Assembly (NCBI GenBank): GCA_020744425.1
Contig: JAGMUV010000003.1
Span: 1,116,001 to 1,180,000, forward strand
Reading direction: 5' to 3'
Origin: Dactylonectria macrodidyma
Lineage: Eukaryota > Ascomycota > Sordariomycetes > Hypocreales > Nectriaceae
Length of the DNA stretch: 64,000 bases
In this document: positions 1 to 12,275 of the stretch, in pieces
Layout: the number at the start of each line of letters is the position of its first letter
How positions within the stretch are numbered: the first letter of the stretch is position 1
Program-made: the position numbers and the translations under genes
Notes under the pieces: generated by a model
What the model was told of the DNA's origin: nothing
Database searches by the model: none
What the model saw: only the letters and a program-made list of their open reading frames with translations

Positions 1-1615
1 GAATGAATATTGCGCTCCGACACCGTTTGCCACGCCACGCTCAAGCCTGGCCTGAGCTGGCTTGCCAAGCCTGATGGTTCACCTTAGTTGGCATGACCTG
101 GCTGGCGGTTCAACTGAGCTGGCTTGGCCTGGCTGACTGGCTGATGAGCAAAGCAATGGAGGTCGACTTGGTTGTCACTCTCGTTGTGCCAGCAGAGGGC
201 ATCCGAAGAAAGAACAACGCCTTTGTCTTGGGTTTCGAAACAAGCACGCGCATGAAACGGCCATGAGCCTAGACCGGACCATGCCATGCCTGACCATGCA
301 CATAGCCGTTGTAGGTTCTTCCTCGGCTGTTTTTTTTTCTCTCTTCTTGTGCCAGTGTCTCGTCCGTGCTGCGCACTCTTGGTTTGGCCACCCAGTCTGT
401 TTAAAACACCAACCGTACCAGCTCACGAGAAAAGGGGTGGCGTGTAGCGTTCAAGCAGCGCCCATTTTGAACTGGCACTGAAAGGGCAAGGCTCGGCCTT
501 GTGTCCCTCCCCCCCCAAATATCGTTGCTGGGTGGTGATCACAGAGAAGGTGCGGGAGCTAAAGAGCGCGCGAACCCAGAAGGCTGGACGCACTGGCCTG
601 GTCGCCCAGTTGCCAACCGCCGGCCGAGATTTCTTGATTGATTAATTAATATTAATTTACAAAACAAAAAGGGAGCTGGGGAAGCGAACGGGATAGGCTC
701 GGCGGCCGCGAGGTATGGGTTTGCGATATGCGGAAGGCAGCGTGTGAAGTATGCGGAACGGGGGAGGGAGGGGGAAAGGATCTTCCATTTCAGGGATTTC
801 TTCATCAATGCTTGCACACGAATTCTCCCGCCGACAAAGTCGCGCCCACCCTGGCTTTTCTTCTCTCTGTTGGCCTGTCTGTTGGCCCGTCTTGTTGGCC
901 CCCCGTCCAAGGCTTGGGAGTCGCTGAGACTGGGTCTGGCCAGGTCTTGTTTTCCGCGGATGGATCATTGGGCCACTCCAGCTAATACCACGAGGCCCTG
1001 GTCTTCTCCCCCCGTTCCCTTGTCCCCCAGTCCAGTCCCCGTGCAACAAGCCCGATACCAGGCCATACCTAACCTTGACCCTATCGGCCGCAATTCGTAG
1101 GTACCACGTCTTATTAATTACGTAGCGCCATAGACTAGGTCGCGCACCTTCTGTAGTGGGAGCCCTGGACACTGTCGGTAGTCGTAGTCCCGTTTGGGTG
1201 GTTTGCGACCCTTCCTGCCCGTCCCATTTGGCTTGGCGCGGCCCTCTGCCCATTTGCATTTACACCTCATCTTGCCCATCCCCGTCCGCTCCCACACTCT
1301 CTCTTGCTCCTCCACCACCTACCTCTTCTCCCTCTGCTTCGTCCTTCGCCGTCGTCTTTGTCCTGTTTTCTCGTCGCAAACTTCAGAGTACCAAGTGACT
1401 CTAGCCATTCTTTACAGCATCCCTACGCGAAACATCTCTATCGCTCGCTCGCTTGACAGCAACCCTCGTTGAAATCTCCGCCCAGCAATCCCCACTGCAA
1501 TCGTACAAAACCCTGCCTGTGGCTCTGCGTTCCCTGTCGTACCAGATCCTATAACCCCAAAACTCTTCAATCTTCGACATCTTTTTATCGAACTCCTACG
1601 GAATCTTTATTCAAG
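1..1615. other. Intergenic region and promoter/leader of the first gene
   Basis: No convincing gene is visible. Bases 1-160 are low-complexity sequence dominated by CTGG/TTGG words. A short A/T block (TTGATTAATTAATATTAATTT) lies near 635-660. From about 1290 to 1345 the plus strand is strongly pyrimidine-rich (CTCTCTCTTGCTCCTCC and similar), which is typical of fungal core promoters, and the sequence stays C/T-rich up to the start codon at 1616. The longest open frame here (657-1259, minus) overlaps this low-complexity sequence and has no recognisable domain. Confidence 0.6.
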
Positions 1616-2517
1616 ATGCTCTTCAGCTCAGCCGCCTCTATCGCCCTCGTGGCCTTTGCCTCGAACGTCGCCGCCGAGCCCAAGCCTTACAAGCTGGTGT
1701 CTGCCCCTGTCCTTGGTCTCAGCCTCGCTCGCCGCGACACCAACGGGTACCAACCCGAGCAGACCGTCTGCGGTGACGGCAACACCTGCGCCGAGGCCTG
1801 TGGTGAAGGCTACGAGACCTGCCCCTCTACCGATGATTCCACTCACTGCTTCAACCCTGCCAATGCTCAGATCTGCTGCTCCGACGGCTCTGGAAGTGAG
1901 TCCCCCTGGGTGACTTGAAGGATGCTTACAAGCCCTTTCTCATATTTTCTAAACCGAGATTCGTTGAGTTAGACGCTAACTTGTTACCAGACTCTTGTGA
2001 TGAGGGATACTACTGCTCTCACGACACCGTTGCTAACACTTGGTGCTGCCCTGAGAGTATGAGTCTTGTTGAGTGCGCCGCCGCTTACAACGTTGATGGT
2101 GCTCTCGTGTCCGATGCCGCCTACGTCAGCTCCGCTGTGCCCACCACCACTTCTACCACTGCTGAGCCTACCACCACCTCTACCACGGAGGTTGAGTACA
2201 CTACTCCCGAGGTCACCACCACTCCCGAGCCCACGTCGACTGTTACCCCCACCACCAAGAAGACCGTCAAGACTGAGCATGAGGAGGAGACCACCACCAT
2301 CTGCCCTACCCCCAGCGCCCACACCACCGCTTGGATCGGTTCCAACAGCACCGTCACCAACGCTGGCTCGACTCAGGTCTATGCGACTCCGTCCTCCGGC
2401 GGATCCGCATCCTCGTCCGCTGAGGTTCCCGCCGTCACCACCGGCGTGAATGGCGCTGCTACTACTGGCGCAAGCGCCCTACTCATCGTCGCGGCCGGTT
2501 TCTTTGCCCTCCTATAA
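1616..2517 (+). CDS. Secreted Cys-rich protein with GPI-anchor-type C-terminus (Prp4-CRoW-like annotation in relatives)
   Basis: Two exons, 1616-1895 and 1991-2517, joined over a 95-nt intron (GTGAGT...CCAG), give 268 aa. The first 20 residues (MLFSSAASIALVAFASNVAA) form a signal peptide with an Ala-Ala cleavage site. Residues of roughly 45-130 carry 12 cysteines, including two CC pairs (QICC, TWCC), consistent with a disulfide-bonded extracellular module. A Thr/Ser/Pro-rich stalk of TTT/TST repeats follows, suited to O-glycosylation. The protein ends in a small-residue stretch and a hydrophobic tail (SALLIVAAGFFALL), as GPI-anchored cell-wall or plasma-membrane proteins do. I recall close relatives in Hypocreales under the uninformative name Prp4 CRoW domain-containing protein. 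The molecular function is unknown. The start was chosen because it begins the signal peptide; an in-frame non-ATG extension upstream is ignored. Confidence 0.85.
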
Positions 2518-3928
2518 GCCAAAGTCCTCTGAAATCAAGCAAGCTCTGTCCAGTGGAAACGTTGGCCCTCTCGAGTAGCCCCGCGGACACGACATGCTCA
2601 TCGTCGCCACGATTTAATGAGTTTCATGATGAAGAGAGCGATGGAGGCTTTGATGGGAGCCGCCAAACCGAAGAAAGAACATAAAAACCTGTTGTGCAAT
2701 GTTGAGCCACATTTGCCCTTCTCACGACATATTTGACTTTGCAAAGAGATTCCCCTTCAGTTTGCGACCCCCCTTCAATTGGAGTTGATCGGCTTGGTGT
2801 TTTTTTATTGGAAATGGAGCGGTAGTGGATGATTGAAGATGAACGAAAGGCTCCGCGGGTTTGGGATTACATACGTATGTGCTTGCTACATACTCTTACT
2901 TAAAAATTAGTTTCTATTCTACACGGCGTGACGCTTGAGCTTGCCTCGAGCCTGCCCACTTGTACTTTTTACTCTAGTAATTGCCCCGGTAGACAATTTT
3001 ACTCAACATTGCACACACATACATAGAATACATATACAACATTGAATACACGCCTCGCCTGACTGAACCTGGTGCCACTGGTCGACGTGACGTTGGGATT
3101 GAAGTTGAACGTTTGACGCCGCGTAAGACATGCAAGGACCATTCTGTGGGGAAGACAACCGCTAACTTAAAGCTTTCTCAACGGCGGCCGTCAGCAATAC
3201 GGGAGCGAACCCTGCGATGCGATGTCCGGGATGATGTGCGTCCCGCCGCCCGTACCCACAACCGGGCGCAAGCCACAGACAAGGGAGCTTCGATATTTCA
3301 TAAATCTTAATTATGAGGAAATGAGCATAACTTTTCACAGTCTAGATGAATGGGATTCTTGCGCGAGAGACGGGGTCGTCGACATGCTGGAGACGGTGCA
3401 TGCCCAGCTTTGGCTATATGACACAGACGAAAAGAATAGTTTGCTGTCATGGATATGCGAGGCGTCTGCGGTGCTTCCGGGGGAAGATGACCTAAGGCGA
3501 TGGCCAACCTATAAGAGACGCATGTGACGCTGGAATTCTGCGTACCGTGACATAGGTATCTTGAAAATGATGTGAGATGAGCGCTTTATTACTAATTCGA
3601 GGTGCAGACTTCTGCCGAACAAGGTAGTTGTCATGTGATAGTTGTTGTTAGTCTTTAGTGTTGCTTAGAGTGCGAATGGTATAACTGCCCCCTTTAGCCT
3701 GACAGGCGGTGATATAACAGCGCTCAAGTGATGGGCTTCACATCAACATCAACATCAACACAAAGTCCTGGATATGTGATACGGCCTATTTCGAGTCTGG
3801 CAGGCCGGACAACCGGCTGGGTATGATTGTTTCTCTCTCCCAAGTAATGATAATCCGCGCATAATGTACAGCGGAAATATGAGATCCTCCTAATACTCTT
3901 CACGTCTTGTTTATACGAGCATCATCGT
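2518..3928. other. Convergent intergenic region (3' ends)
   Basis: This separates the 3' ends of the GPI-type gene and the acyl-CoA-binding protein gene. It contains A/T-richer 3'-UTR-like sequence near 2760-3060 and a short ACATCA triple repeat near 3740. A 101-codon ATG frame at 3222-3527 exists but has no recognisable feature. I see no RNA gene. Confidence 0.5.
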
Positions 3929-4392
3929 CTATTTGCCAACAGCCTCGGGCTCCTTGGTAGCATCATAGCCGAGCTCGGCCTTGAGCTCCTCGACGAGGGC
4001 AACATAGCGCTCCTGGGCAGTCTCGGCGGAGATACCTTCTTCGACGACCTCCTTCCACGCACGGTACTTGTACTTGCCCTATAGGTTTTCGGCGACTTTG
4101 TGAGCTTTTATCCCCTCAGGGCGATCGAGAGTCAGCGACGTGACGTACCTTGAAGTCGAAGGCGCCGGGGGCGGAAGCAGCCGAGAAGTCCTCGCCGAGA
4201 CCAACCTTGTAGAGGGCTAGAGAAAGCAAGACGTTTGGTCAGCAACCTAGAGAGAGACAGGCGGACGATGGAAGGCGGGGACAGTGAATGATGCATACCG
4301 TAGAGCTTGAGGAGCTGATCGTCACTGGGCTTCTTGGTCAACTTCTTGGAGTCCTCGACAGCCGTCTTGAAAGCGTCGCTCTGGGTAGCCAT
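3929..4392 (-). CDS. ACB1: Acyl-CoA-binding protein
   Basis: Three exons on the minus strand (4299-4392, 4149-4216, 3929-4078), with introns of 82 and 70 nt, give a 103-aa protein, close to the usual size of single-domain ACBP. The sequence shows the family layout: an N-terminal helix (SDAFKTAVEDSKKLTKKPSD), LLKLYALYKVGLGED, then the signature around GAFDFKGKYKYRAWKEV, and a C-terminal helix ending in EAVGK. ACBP is a soluble cytosolic carrier that binds medium- and long-chain acyl-CoA esters, protecting them and delivering them to lipid synthesis and beta-oxidation. The start is the ATG in a good context (CACAATGGC). It is divergently transcribed from the FAD oxidoreductase gene 1.1 kb away. 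Identification rests on recognising the family; splice sites are inferred. Confidence 0.93.
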
Positions 4393-5516
4393 TGTGAAAG
4401 GATGGGTTGTTATATGGAGGATGTGTCTGGTGGTATAAATCAGGGAACTGAGGTGTGGAAGCTGAGCGGTGTTGGGATGGAGACGATGATGGAGATGGAG
4501 GACGGAGAACCGGAGGGGGGGATGGAGGATTATTGTTGAGGGCCGAACAGGTACCTGAGGTGGCGGTTAGCGGGGTTCCAGCTCGGGCAAGTCACAAGCG
4601 ATTTCCACGGTGGAGGGGGGAGGAGGGGAGGAGGGGAGGAGGGGTCGTGAGGAAGCAGCGAGTGTGACGTCGTGGGCTACGATTGGCCCGCACCCAGAAG
4701 ACGGGTCTGGTGAGCGTTGGAAGGCTTGGTATTGGTAGTTGGAAGGGATTAATTTAGGCTCATTCCAGGTATTAGGTGTAGGTAGCCTGCGGTAAGGTAT
4801 GCCGTACGCCAGCAAGATCAAGCAAGGTACTAAGCTAGCTGGTTTATTAGGTATTGCGGAATTTCATCATGGAGGACAGCAGATGCGTGACAGCACAGTT
4901 TCATCTTGAACACACAGCTCACCCACTGATCCACCTCTAACATACGTGGGTAGTTCTGTACCAACCTACCTACCTAAGCACTGCCGCTACCTGTCCATCT
5001 TGGCTTACTCTCCCAGTGACGTAAGGTAGCTAATATTAGTGGAGGCCCTCTGTGGTGTCATGAGCATGACCGCCCGAGTCGAGGCATCACCATTTGCGGC
5101 CGACTACCGAGCTAGATGGACAGAAGACGCGGAATAAACAGACCACGCACCATGAGGCCACTTCTTATAGGGTGAGCTCCTGCGATAGATAGATGATGCA
5201 GATACTCGGCCCAGTGCTCTCATTCTGCTTCATTCCTCCCTTCCCCCTCCCCCACGCGCGCAGACATGACAGGTCCTTGCTTGCTTGTCATACAAGCTAA
5301 GAATAAAAGCCCACCACCTCCTTCTCCGGCACCGGTCTCGCTCCGAGGACCCGGAACTCACGCTCGGCGTTAACCTGCAACCTCCCAACGCCGTTCCCTC
5401 GCAACACAAGAAACAACAACAAAATAAATACGACCTGGCATCAACACGCTCTGGTCCTCATCGGCTTGCGTGTCGTATATTTCGTGCAACGAGGTGAAAA
5501 TTACAAACACCTCTCG
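4393..5516. promoter_or_regulatory. Divergent promoter region between ACBP and AIF-like genes
   Basis: About 1.1 kb separates two divergently transcribed start codons, with no gene inside. It contains a striking G-rich tract at 4615-4644 (listed separately), TACC-rich words near 4965-4980 (CCTACCTACCTAAG), and a C/T-rich stretch near 5230-5265 just upstream of the AIF-like gene. A short ATG frame at 5285-5497 in the presumed leader overlaps low-complexity A-rich sequence and is probably not coding. Confidence 0.5.
4615..4644 (+). repeat. G-rich tandem tract with quadruplex-forming pattern
   Basis: The plus strand reads a run of six G, then three consecutive AGGA-GGGG units. This gives four or more G-runs of at least four bases separated by 4-nt loops, a textbook G-quadruplex pattern. 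It lies about 225 bp upstream of the ACBP start codon, so the ACBP coding strand carries the complementary CCCCTCCT repeats. Confidence 0.8.
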
Positions 5517-6781
5517 ATGGGAAAGACGGTGGTAGTGTTGGGCGGCTCCCTCGGCGGTCTGGCCGTCACACATCGCCTGCTCAAGTATACCCAACCACAC
5601 GAAGAAGACCTGAAAGTCATTCTCGTCTCCAAGGTACGACAATATGAATATTCCCGCTGCGAGTCCACAATACTCCGATTTCATAACCTTCATATCAAAC
5701 AGCGCTGATCTTCAACAGAACAGTCACTTCTTCTGGAACACTGCCTCTGTGAGGGCGATTGTGCCCAACCTGATCAGAGACGACCAAATTACTGCCCCCA
5801 TCCAGCCCGGGTTGGCGCAATATCCTACCGGCAATGTTGAGTTCATTATTGGTACCGCCACAGCCGTCGATGTCTCATCGCGCACCGTCCAGGTTGATAC
5901 CGGTGCCGACGGCATGTGTGTGCTCACGTACGACCACCTCGTCCTCGCAACCGGCGCCAACGCTGTAGACGCAGACCTCCCATGGAAAGCCGGCGGCTCC
6001 TACAACGAGTTGCTATCCAGCATTCACCGCACTGCGGAACAGGTCGGCGCCGCGAAGCACATCATCATCGCCGGCGCAGGGTCAACGGGCTGCGAAGTTG
6101 CGGGCGAGATCCGCTTTGCGTTCCCTTCCACAACCGTCATCCTCGTGTCGTCGGGCTCGAGCCTCGTCGGAGGAGACTCCATCGCGACAAGCGTGGAGCG
6201 AGAGCTTGGACGTCTTGGTGTCGAAATCAGAAAGAGTGTACGTGTTGACGAGGCAACGCCGCTGCCGGATGGGAAGACGCGGGTGGTGTTGTCGGACGGC
6301 CAAGAGTTGACAACCGATTTGTACTTGCCGACGACGGGACTGGTACCAAATACCGGCTTCTTGCCTTCGGAGTGGTTGAACGAGCATCGCTATGTGGACG
6401 TGGATGACGAGATGCGCGTCAAAGGAGCTGAGAATGTGTGGGCTGTCGGCGATGTGGTCTCGAAGCCGCGAGCAAGTGTGATATATACTGAGGCGCAAGT
6501 AAGTCAATCATACCCTTTACCCAACCCGACATATAGTCAGCTGCTGACAACCGACCCAGTCGGCCGGTGTAGCGAACAACATCGACCTCGTGCTCAAAGG
6601 CGAGCCTATAGAGTATGTCAAGGGCCCGGCTGTGGACACTTTCCTTTGTGCGATAGGCCGATCCCGCGGAGCCGGTCGAATCGGCCCTGTGCCTGTTCCA
6701 TCGTTGGCAGTATGGGCCGTCAAGGGCCGCACATTGGGCATAGAGCGGACCTCCAAGTATGCAGATGGAAGCATGTGGTGA
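5517..6781 (+). CDS. AIF/AMID-type FAD-dependent pyridine nucleotide oxidoreductase
   Basis: Three exons (5517-5633, 5719-6498, 6560-6781) with 85- and 61-nt introns give 372 aa, the usual length of the AMID/AIFM2 group. An N-terminal FAD-binding Rossmann motif is visible (VVVLGGSLGGLAVTHRLLK, residues 5-23). The ATG motif is YDHLVLATGA, and the second NAD(P)H-binding fold is HIIIAGAGSTGCEVAGEI at about 153-170. The late FAD motif NVWAVGDVV precedes the last intron. Relatives are NAD(P)H:quinone-type oxidoreductases; some are mitochondrial or lipid-droplet associated and linked to cell death or quinone reduction. The substrate cannot be read from sequence. It lacks an obvious N-terminal targeting peptide and transmembrane anchor, so the compartment is uncertain. 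It is convergent with END3, with only 118 bp between stop codons. Confidence 0.88.
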
Positions 6782-6899
6782 TACCCCCTTTATGATAGAG
6801 CAACGCCAGATATACCACTCAAAGAAAAGCGCCGTATTATTCCTACAAGCCATGCAAGAAAAAAAAAGTCACCTCGCCAACCCAAAATACGTGCTCCGT

Positions 6900-8203
6900 C
6901 TATCCCCGCCTCTCTTCCTCGATCTCCCTTCGGATCTGCTCCAGGGCTTGCTCCCGAGTTCGTAGGTGTCCCTCCAAGCCATCAACCTGCTCTTGGACCG
7001 TCTGCAGGTCCTCTGAAACGCTCTTTAGGCTTCCGCCTATGACGCTCTTACCTGTACCCTCCTCCAACTCCTTGAGTTCCCTTCGCTTGTAATCCAGTAG
7101 CTGATCCAGCTCCTTTTTGACCAACGCGGGCTTGGAATCTCGTTTGCCTCCTTTCCGTCGCTCCGCGATCTCTTCCACCTTCTTCATCTTGTCCTCGAGC
7201 TCCTGGAGCTTGCGCTTCAGCCGGACCTCCTCCCAATCCTCCGTCTTCTCCGTTGAGAAGTCTGTGCCTGCTGTTTTGAAGCCACTGCGACCTAGCCGGG
7301 TCAGGTATTGATCACCAAACTTGGCCTTACGGCCGGTGCTCGTCGTTTCGTCGGCTTTTGTTGCCCATCGGGAGTTGGCGCCCGTTCGCTGATTATCAAC
7401 CTGGTAGTCGATCTGGTTGCGCTCGAAGCTTGAGCGGAGAGACGCAGGTACCGTACGAGGAATGCGGAAACCCTCGTGGCGGTAGTTAAGAATGTGCAAG
7501 AAGGCAAGGCATGCGTCCTTGTTGATTGTCGACCCGGCGGACGGGTTAATTAGGTTCCAAGCGGAGCGGACATCAGTGTCAGGGACGTCAAGGGACTCGT
7601 AGAGACTGTCAAGGGTATTGACTATGACGTTGTTAGCGAAAATTCCGGTTATATGGCAACCTGAGGGCACAAACAGGCGACCTCGCCCCGCATATCTCGG
7701 TTCTCCTGGTAGATCTGCTCATATTTGGACTTGTCCTGAGGCTTCATGTACCATTCAAACCCGTCCTTAAGCCCGAGGGTTTCATCTTCGTCCTCCACTT
7801 GCTCGAACTGAACTTGCTTTCCTGTGATCGCTCGGCTCGCTTGTACGAGATGGGCTTTGGATTCGGGCACAAGCCAGTCGGGTAGTGTTGTCGGTACGTC
7901 GGCGTATTCCTAGTCCTGGTAAGCAGCTGCAAGGAAATCGCACGCATTATCGAATTGCGTCCTTACCCCGTTGAGTATGTCGAAAATCACTCGCATCGCG
8001 ACGCAGAACTCCTCAAAGTCGAGGTTGCCATCGTTGTCCACATCTGCCAAATCCCACACCCGCTCTAGTTGGTCATCGCGTAGCCCACTATTTTTGAGCA
8101 CGGGAGCGGCTTGCTCGCCTGTCAAGAACTTGCCACCGCCTGTCCGCGTGGAGAAAATATTCCAGTACGTTTCGATCTCTTGCGCCTCAATCTTAGGGGC
8201 CAT
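6900..8203 (-). CDS. END3: END3, actin cytoskeleton-regulatory / endocytic EH-domain protein
   Basis: Three exons on the minus strand (7967-8203, 7675-7909, 6900-7621), with introns of 57 and 53 nt, give 397 aa, matching fungal END3. Residues 1-80 form an EH domain with a complete EF-hand-type loop ([12 protein letters not shown]). A second EH-like module follows the first introns ([20 protein letters not shown]), then a linker, and a C-terminal coiled coil of KR/E-rich heptads (about residues 290-397, ending in EIEEERRG). In yeast, End3 works with Pan1 and Sla1 at cortical actin patches during clathrin-mediated endocytosis. The second intron uses a less usual donor (GTTTGT) but has a good GCTAAC branch site and restores the conserved frame; alternatives would break it. 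The ATG at 8203 starts [14 protein letters not shown], conserved in relatives. Confidence 0.93.
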
Positions 8204-9647
8204 GGTTGCGGTGGCCGGCTCGAGGCGATGCCAACGACGTTCTAAGGGACGGGTTCTGGATAAAAATCAAGATCTGGGGGTCGCGGCGGATTTCTGTGGG
8301 CTATTGCAAAAGGCCGTATTGCACGGTGGTCGTGTAATGCGGAAGACTGGAGGAAGATGTAGGTGACAATGGTGGTGAGGTTGTCAGTGACGAAGCTCCC
8401 CAGCCTCTCTTGGGCCGATTCCCCTGACAGCGCCCCGAATGACGGCAGCTCCGCGAACCCCGCTTGTGTAATATCTGATTTAGCGCATAACCTCGTGTGA
8501 ACTCACCACCATTAATGACCACTCGGGCTATAAGCTATTCCATCCCACATTTCTTGGTTTCTTGTAAACCTGTCATGAATAGATTCCTCCTTTCCCCAGG
8601 TCTTTCTCATGCTGATGAATTGTGAATTGCTTCCCCCAGTACCCGCTGACATCCACACTATTTCTTGATCTCAGCTGCAGACGACACATTCACGACTGGA
8701 ACAAGTTCGCACACTCGCTAGGCGAGGGAGTACGCTGATATCACAGAGGCTTTCCGGAAGACCCGGGTCGGCTTTGTCTGAGAGTGAAAACATCGTTCGC
8801 TGCCACGAACCTAGTGGTTTGACCTACGAAGATGAGACAACCAGACACCGAAGCTGAGTGCGACTTTGCATGCGCAATAAGTCATTATTTTGACGATGAT
8901 TATGTCCACCTACACCACAAGACCTAGGATGCATAGTGTGGGGCTGGGCAGTCCATGGTCGTCCCTAACAAGGTGCACTATCGAGACTCAACGCAGAGCT
9001 TCTGATTTTCATCTTTGACAGATCGTGCGTTGGACATGTCCTTTGCCTGCACGGCGGAAGCCGCCGGGAGCTGACGTCTCAGGTGCGGAAGCACTTGGGC
9101 AACCCCGAATACTGCACAGTAAAACCCCGCTGTCGGAACAGTATGCATGGCATTGATTTATGGATGTAGGATACTACGCGCATGGCGAGGGTTTTCTTGT
9201 CTCGGGTCCAGCAAACCTCTCCGCAGCCAGGCTATCCAACGGAGACCAAGCCCAATGCCAGATGTCATGATGCGAGTGCGAGTGGACGAGCTATTCCCAG
9301 GCCAGCTTCACCGAGGCGGCTGACTAACTTGCAAGGGTCAGTGTTGAGCCCCACTACCCGATAGGGACGGAGGGCTGGGAAAGGCCCCCAGAAAGCCCAA
9401 AAGCATGACCCCCAGTGGACAGTTTCAGTGGAGCGGCAGTGGGCACTGGCCGCTGGTGATGGAGGGGCAACCCGACGCCTTGCAACTTTGGAGGGGTCGC
9501 AAATGACTTTAAATTGAGACAGACCGACTTAGTCGCCTCTCTTCTCCGGACCCATTGCTCGCGCCGCACCGCTTCACCCCTTTGCGACCAACCACTTCTT
9601 CTCATATCCTCATCGACGCTCTGCAGAATCACTCTGCTACTATCGCA
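8204..9647. promoter_or_regulatory. Divergent intergenic region between END3 and IDI1
   Basis: 1.44 kb between two divergent genes. I see no coding sequence with family features. The IDI1-proximal 150 bp is C/T-rich leader (CTTCTCCGGACCC, CCACTTCTTCTC). Short frames on both strands are interrupted and lack codon bias. No known sterol-responsive element could be recognised with confidence. Confidence 0.45.
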
Positions 9648-10562
<915 letters not shown>

Positions 10563-12275
10563 GCCACAACAGAGAATTATGAAACGCAAAATAAGTATAC
10601 GGAGAAGGCAATGAACGGAGTGGCTCCGTGGATATAGGAAGAGCGACGCACGTAATGCATAGTTTGTTCGGTTGATCTGCATAGGTAGTTATCAGTTATC
10701 CACTCTCATGGCACTCGAGAGTTGTCTCTTGAGCGGAGGACCGCTTTTCTTAATGAATTTGACATCGGCCACCCACTGCACAGCCGGCCCACTCAATTGA
10801 CCTGATGATCAATCGCACAAAGATAGACCGGGAGACGATCGACGGGCTCATTGGACTCGTGGTCAACATCCCGCGTCTCAACTCCGCCTAGTACTGTCTC
10901 ATTGTTCCATGCAAGGTGCAGTAACCGGCCAGGCCGCTGCGAGCCGTCGACTGCAACAGCCAGCATAGACTAACAGCGCCATGACCTGAATCCTTGCAGA
11001 ACAGTCGCGGCCGCTGCAATCAATACTGACTCCGCTCGTGCCGGCCCTCGGTGATAGGCCGTCGTCGTGCTTGGCGCAGCGAGGGCCTCACGGCTCTCCC
11101 TCTCACGGGCTCCCTACGTGTTTCCCTTACATGCTTTCCTTTGGTGGCTTGCGCACTTGCCTCTGTGTGCCTGCGACCCAACCATTACCCTCGAGATGTT
11201 GTCTTGTCTGCCTCACCACCCCACAAGTGACGGACGAGTCGTTGGCCTTCCCCCAACCACGATTAAACCACAACGTCCTATCATATAATTCACCCACGTC
11301 GAGGAAAAGCCACCATTTGCTCGGCCTCCCCTCTTAGCGACTAGCTAGGGCTGCGGGTGAGCTCTTCAGAGGCTCACGAATGGCTCGCCTGACCCGTCCG
11401 CCCAACGCAGTACAAGACTACAGAGTAACGACCACCCCCACTGGTCATGCGTGCTCCCCTCCCAAAGCCTTGTTCTCGCCAGAACCATGTAAGACAGCAC
11501 ATCCATCCCCAACCAGGTGCTTCTGCATTCACTACTCGCAAAGGCCCAGCGGCACCCCACGATAATGGCTGGCCCAGCCGCTGGCCAATCGAGCTCGCAG
11601 TCATGCCTAAGCATGCCGTATCTAGGCGCGGGACCTGCCGGCTCGTCTATCTACTACCTCTAGTACTTAACCCCCCCAGCCCGTGTTAGCTCCTCTCCCG
11701 CCTCTTTCTTCCCTTCGTCACCTGCCTCGACACACAACAGTCTCCGGTTCCAATAAGAGCATCCTCAAAGGAAACTCTCCCAAAGCTACCCTTTTCGGTC
11801 GGGAACGCTTGAGAGAATATCCCATTCGGTGACTTGCTACTGTTACTACCTGCACTGGCTGCTACTGTATCCAAACCCTGTTCCCGCCCTCTCCGCCAGC
11901 CTCGTGCTGTCTCGTCTCTGTGCCCAACCTGCTTCTTCTTCTTCTCACAGCTTCGCAAGTCTGCGAACCTGAGGACTCTTAACCCGCTAGGCATTCCTGT
12001 CAAGCCTTCCAACCTCAAAACATAAGCCCGCCTTCGAGAGCCTGGCCCGCTCCTACACCACATTGATGTCGGTTGAACTCCGCGCCAGCCTTAATTGCCT
12101 GCGTCACCCTTCAAGGTTTACGCCTCTCTCCAGAAGTCAGCTATCGCAAGTCCATACGGGCGACAGTATCCAGAATATACAAAGTGAGTCTGGGCCTCTA
12201 GTTGTGAGCTACTTGCTTAACACGCCCGCGCGCCTCTTAGACAGTTTAAGTATCGAGTAAAGCGCCCGGCCCAGC
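10563..12275. promoter_or_regulatory. Intergenic region and long leader of the GNAT gene
   Basis: 1.7 kb without a main gene. The right half (about 11650-12060) is pyrimidine-rich (CTCCTCTCCCGCCTC, CTGCTTCTTCTTCTTCTC) and looks like promoter and 5' leader. A short ATG frame lies at 11834-12025, and a second, spliced upstream ORF at 12066-12260 is listed separately. No RNA gene is recognised. Confidence 0.5.
12066..12260 (+). promoter_or_regulatory. Spliced upstream ORF with 5'-leader intron
   Basis: An ATG at 12066 opens a frame that continues into a credible intron at 12184-12240 (GTGAGT donor, GCTTAAC branch-like site, TTAG acceptor, 57 nt). Whether spliced (about 45 aa) or retained (the intron is a multiple of three, about 64 aa), the frame ends at the same TAA at 12258-12260, 15 nt before the main ATG of the acetyltransferase. 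Such a placement could limit downstream initiation. The peptide has no recognisable homology. Confidence 0.5.

Noticed and set aside
657..1259. Minus-strand 200-codon frame in the promoter of the first gene
   Set aside because: Low-complexity Gly/Arg/Pro translation of a C/T-rich leader; no family features.
3222..3527. 101-codon ATG frame between the GPI-type gene and ACBP
   Set aside because: Short, isolated, no recognisable motif, and no supporting upstream promoter-like sequence.
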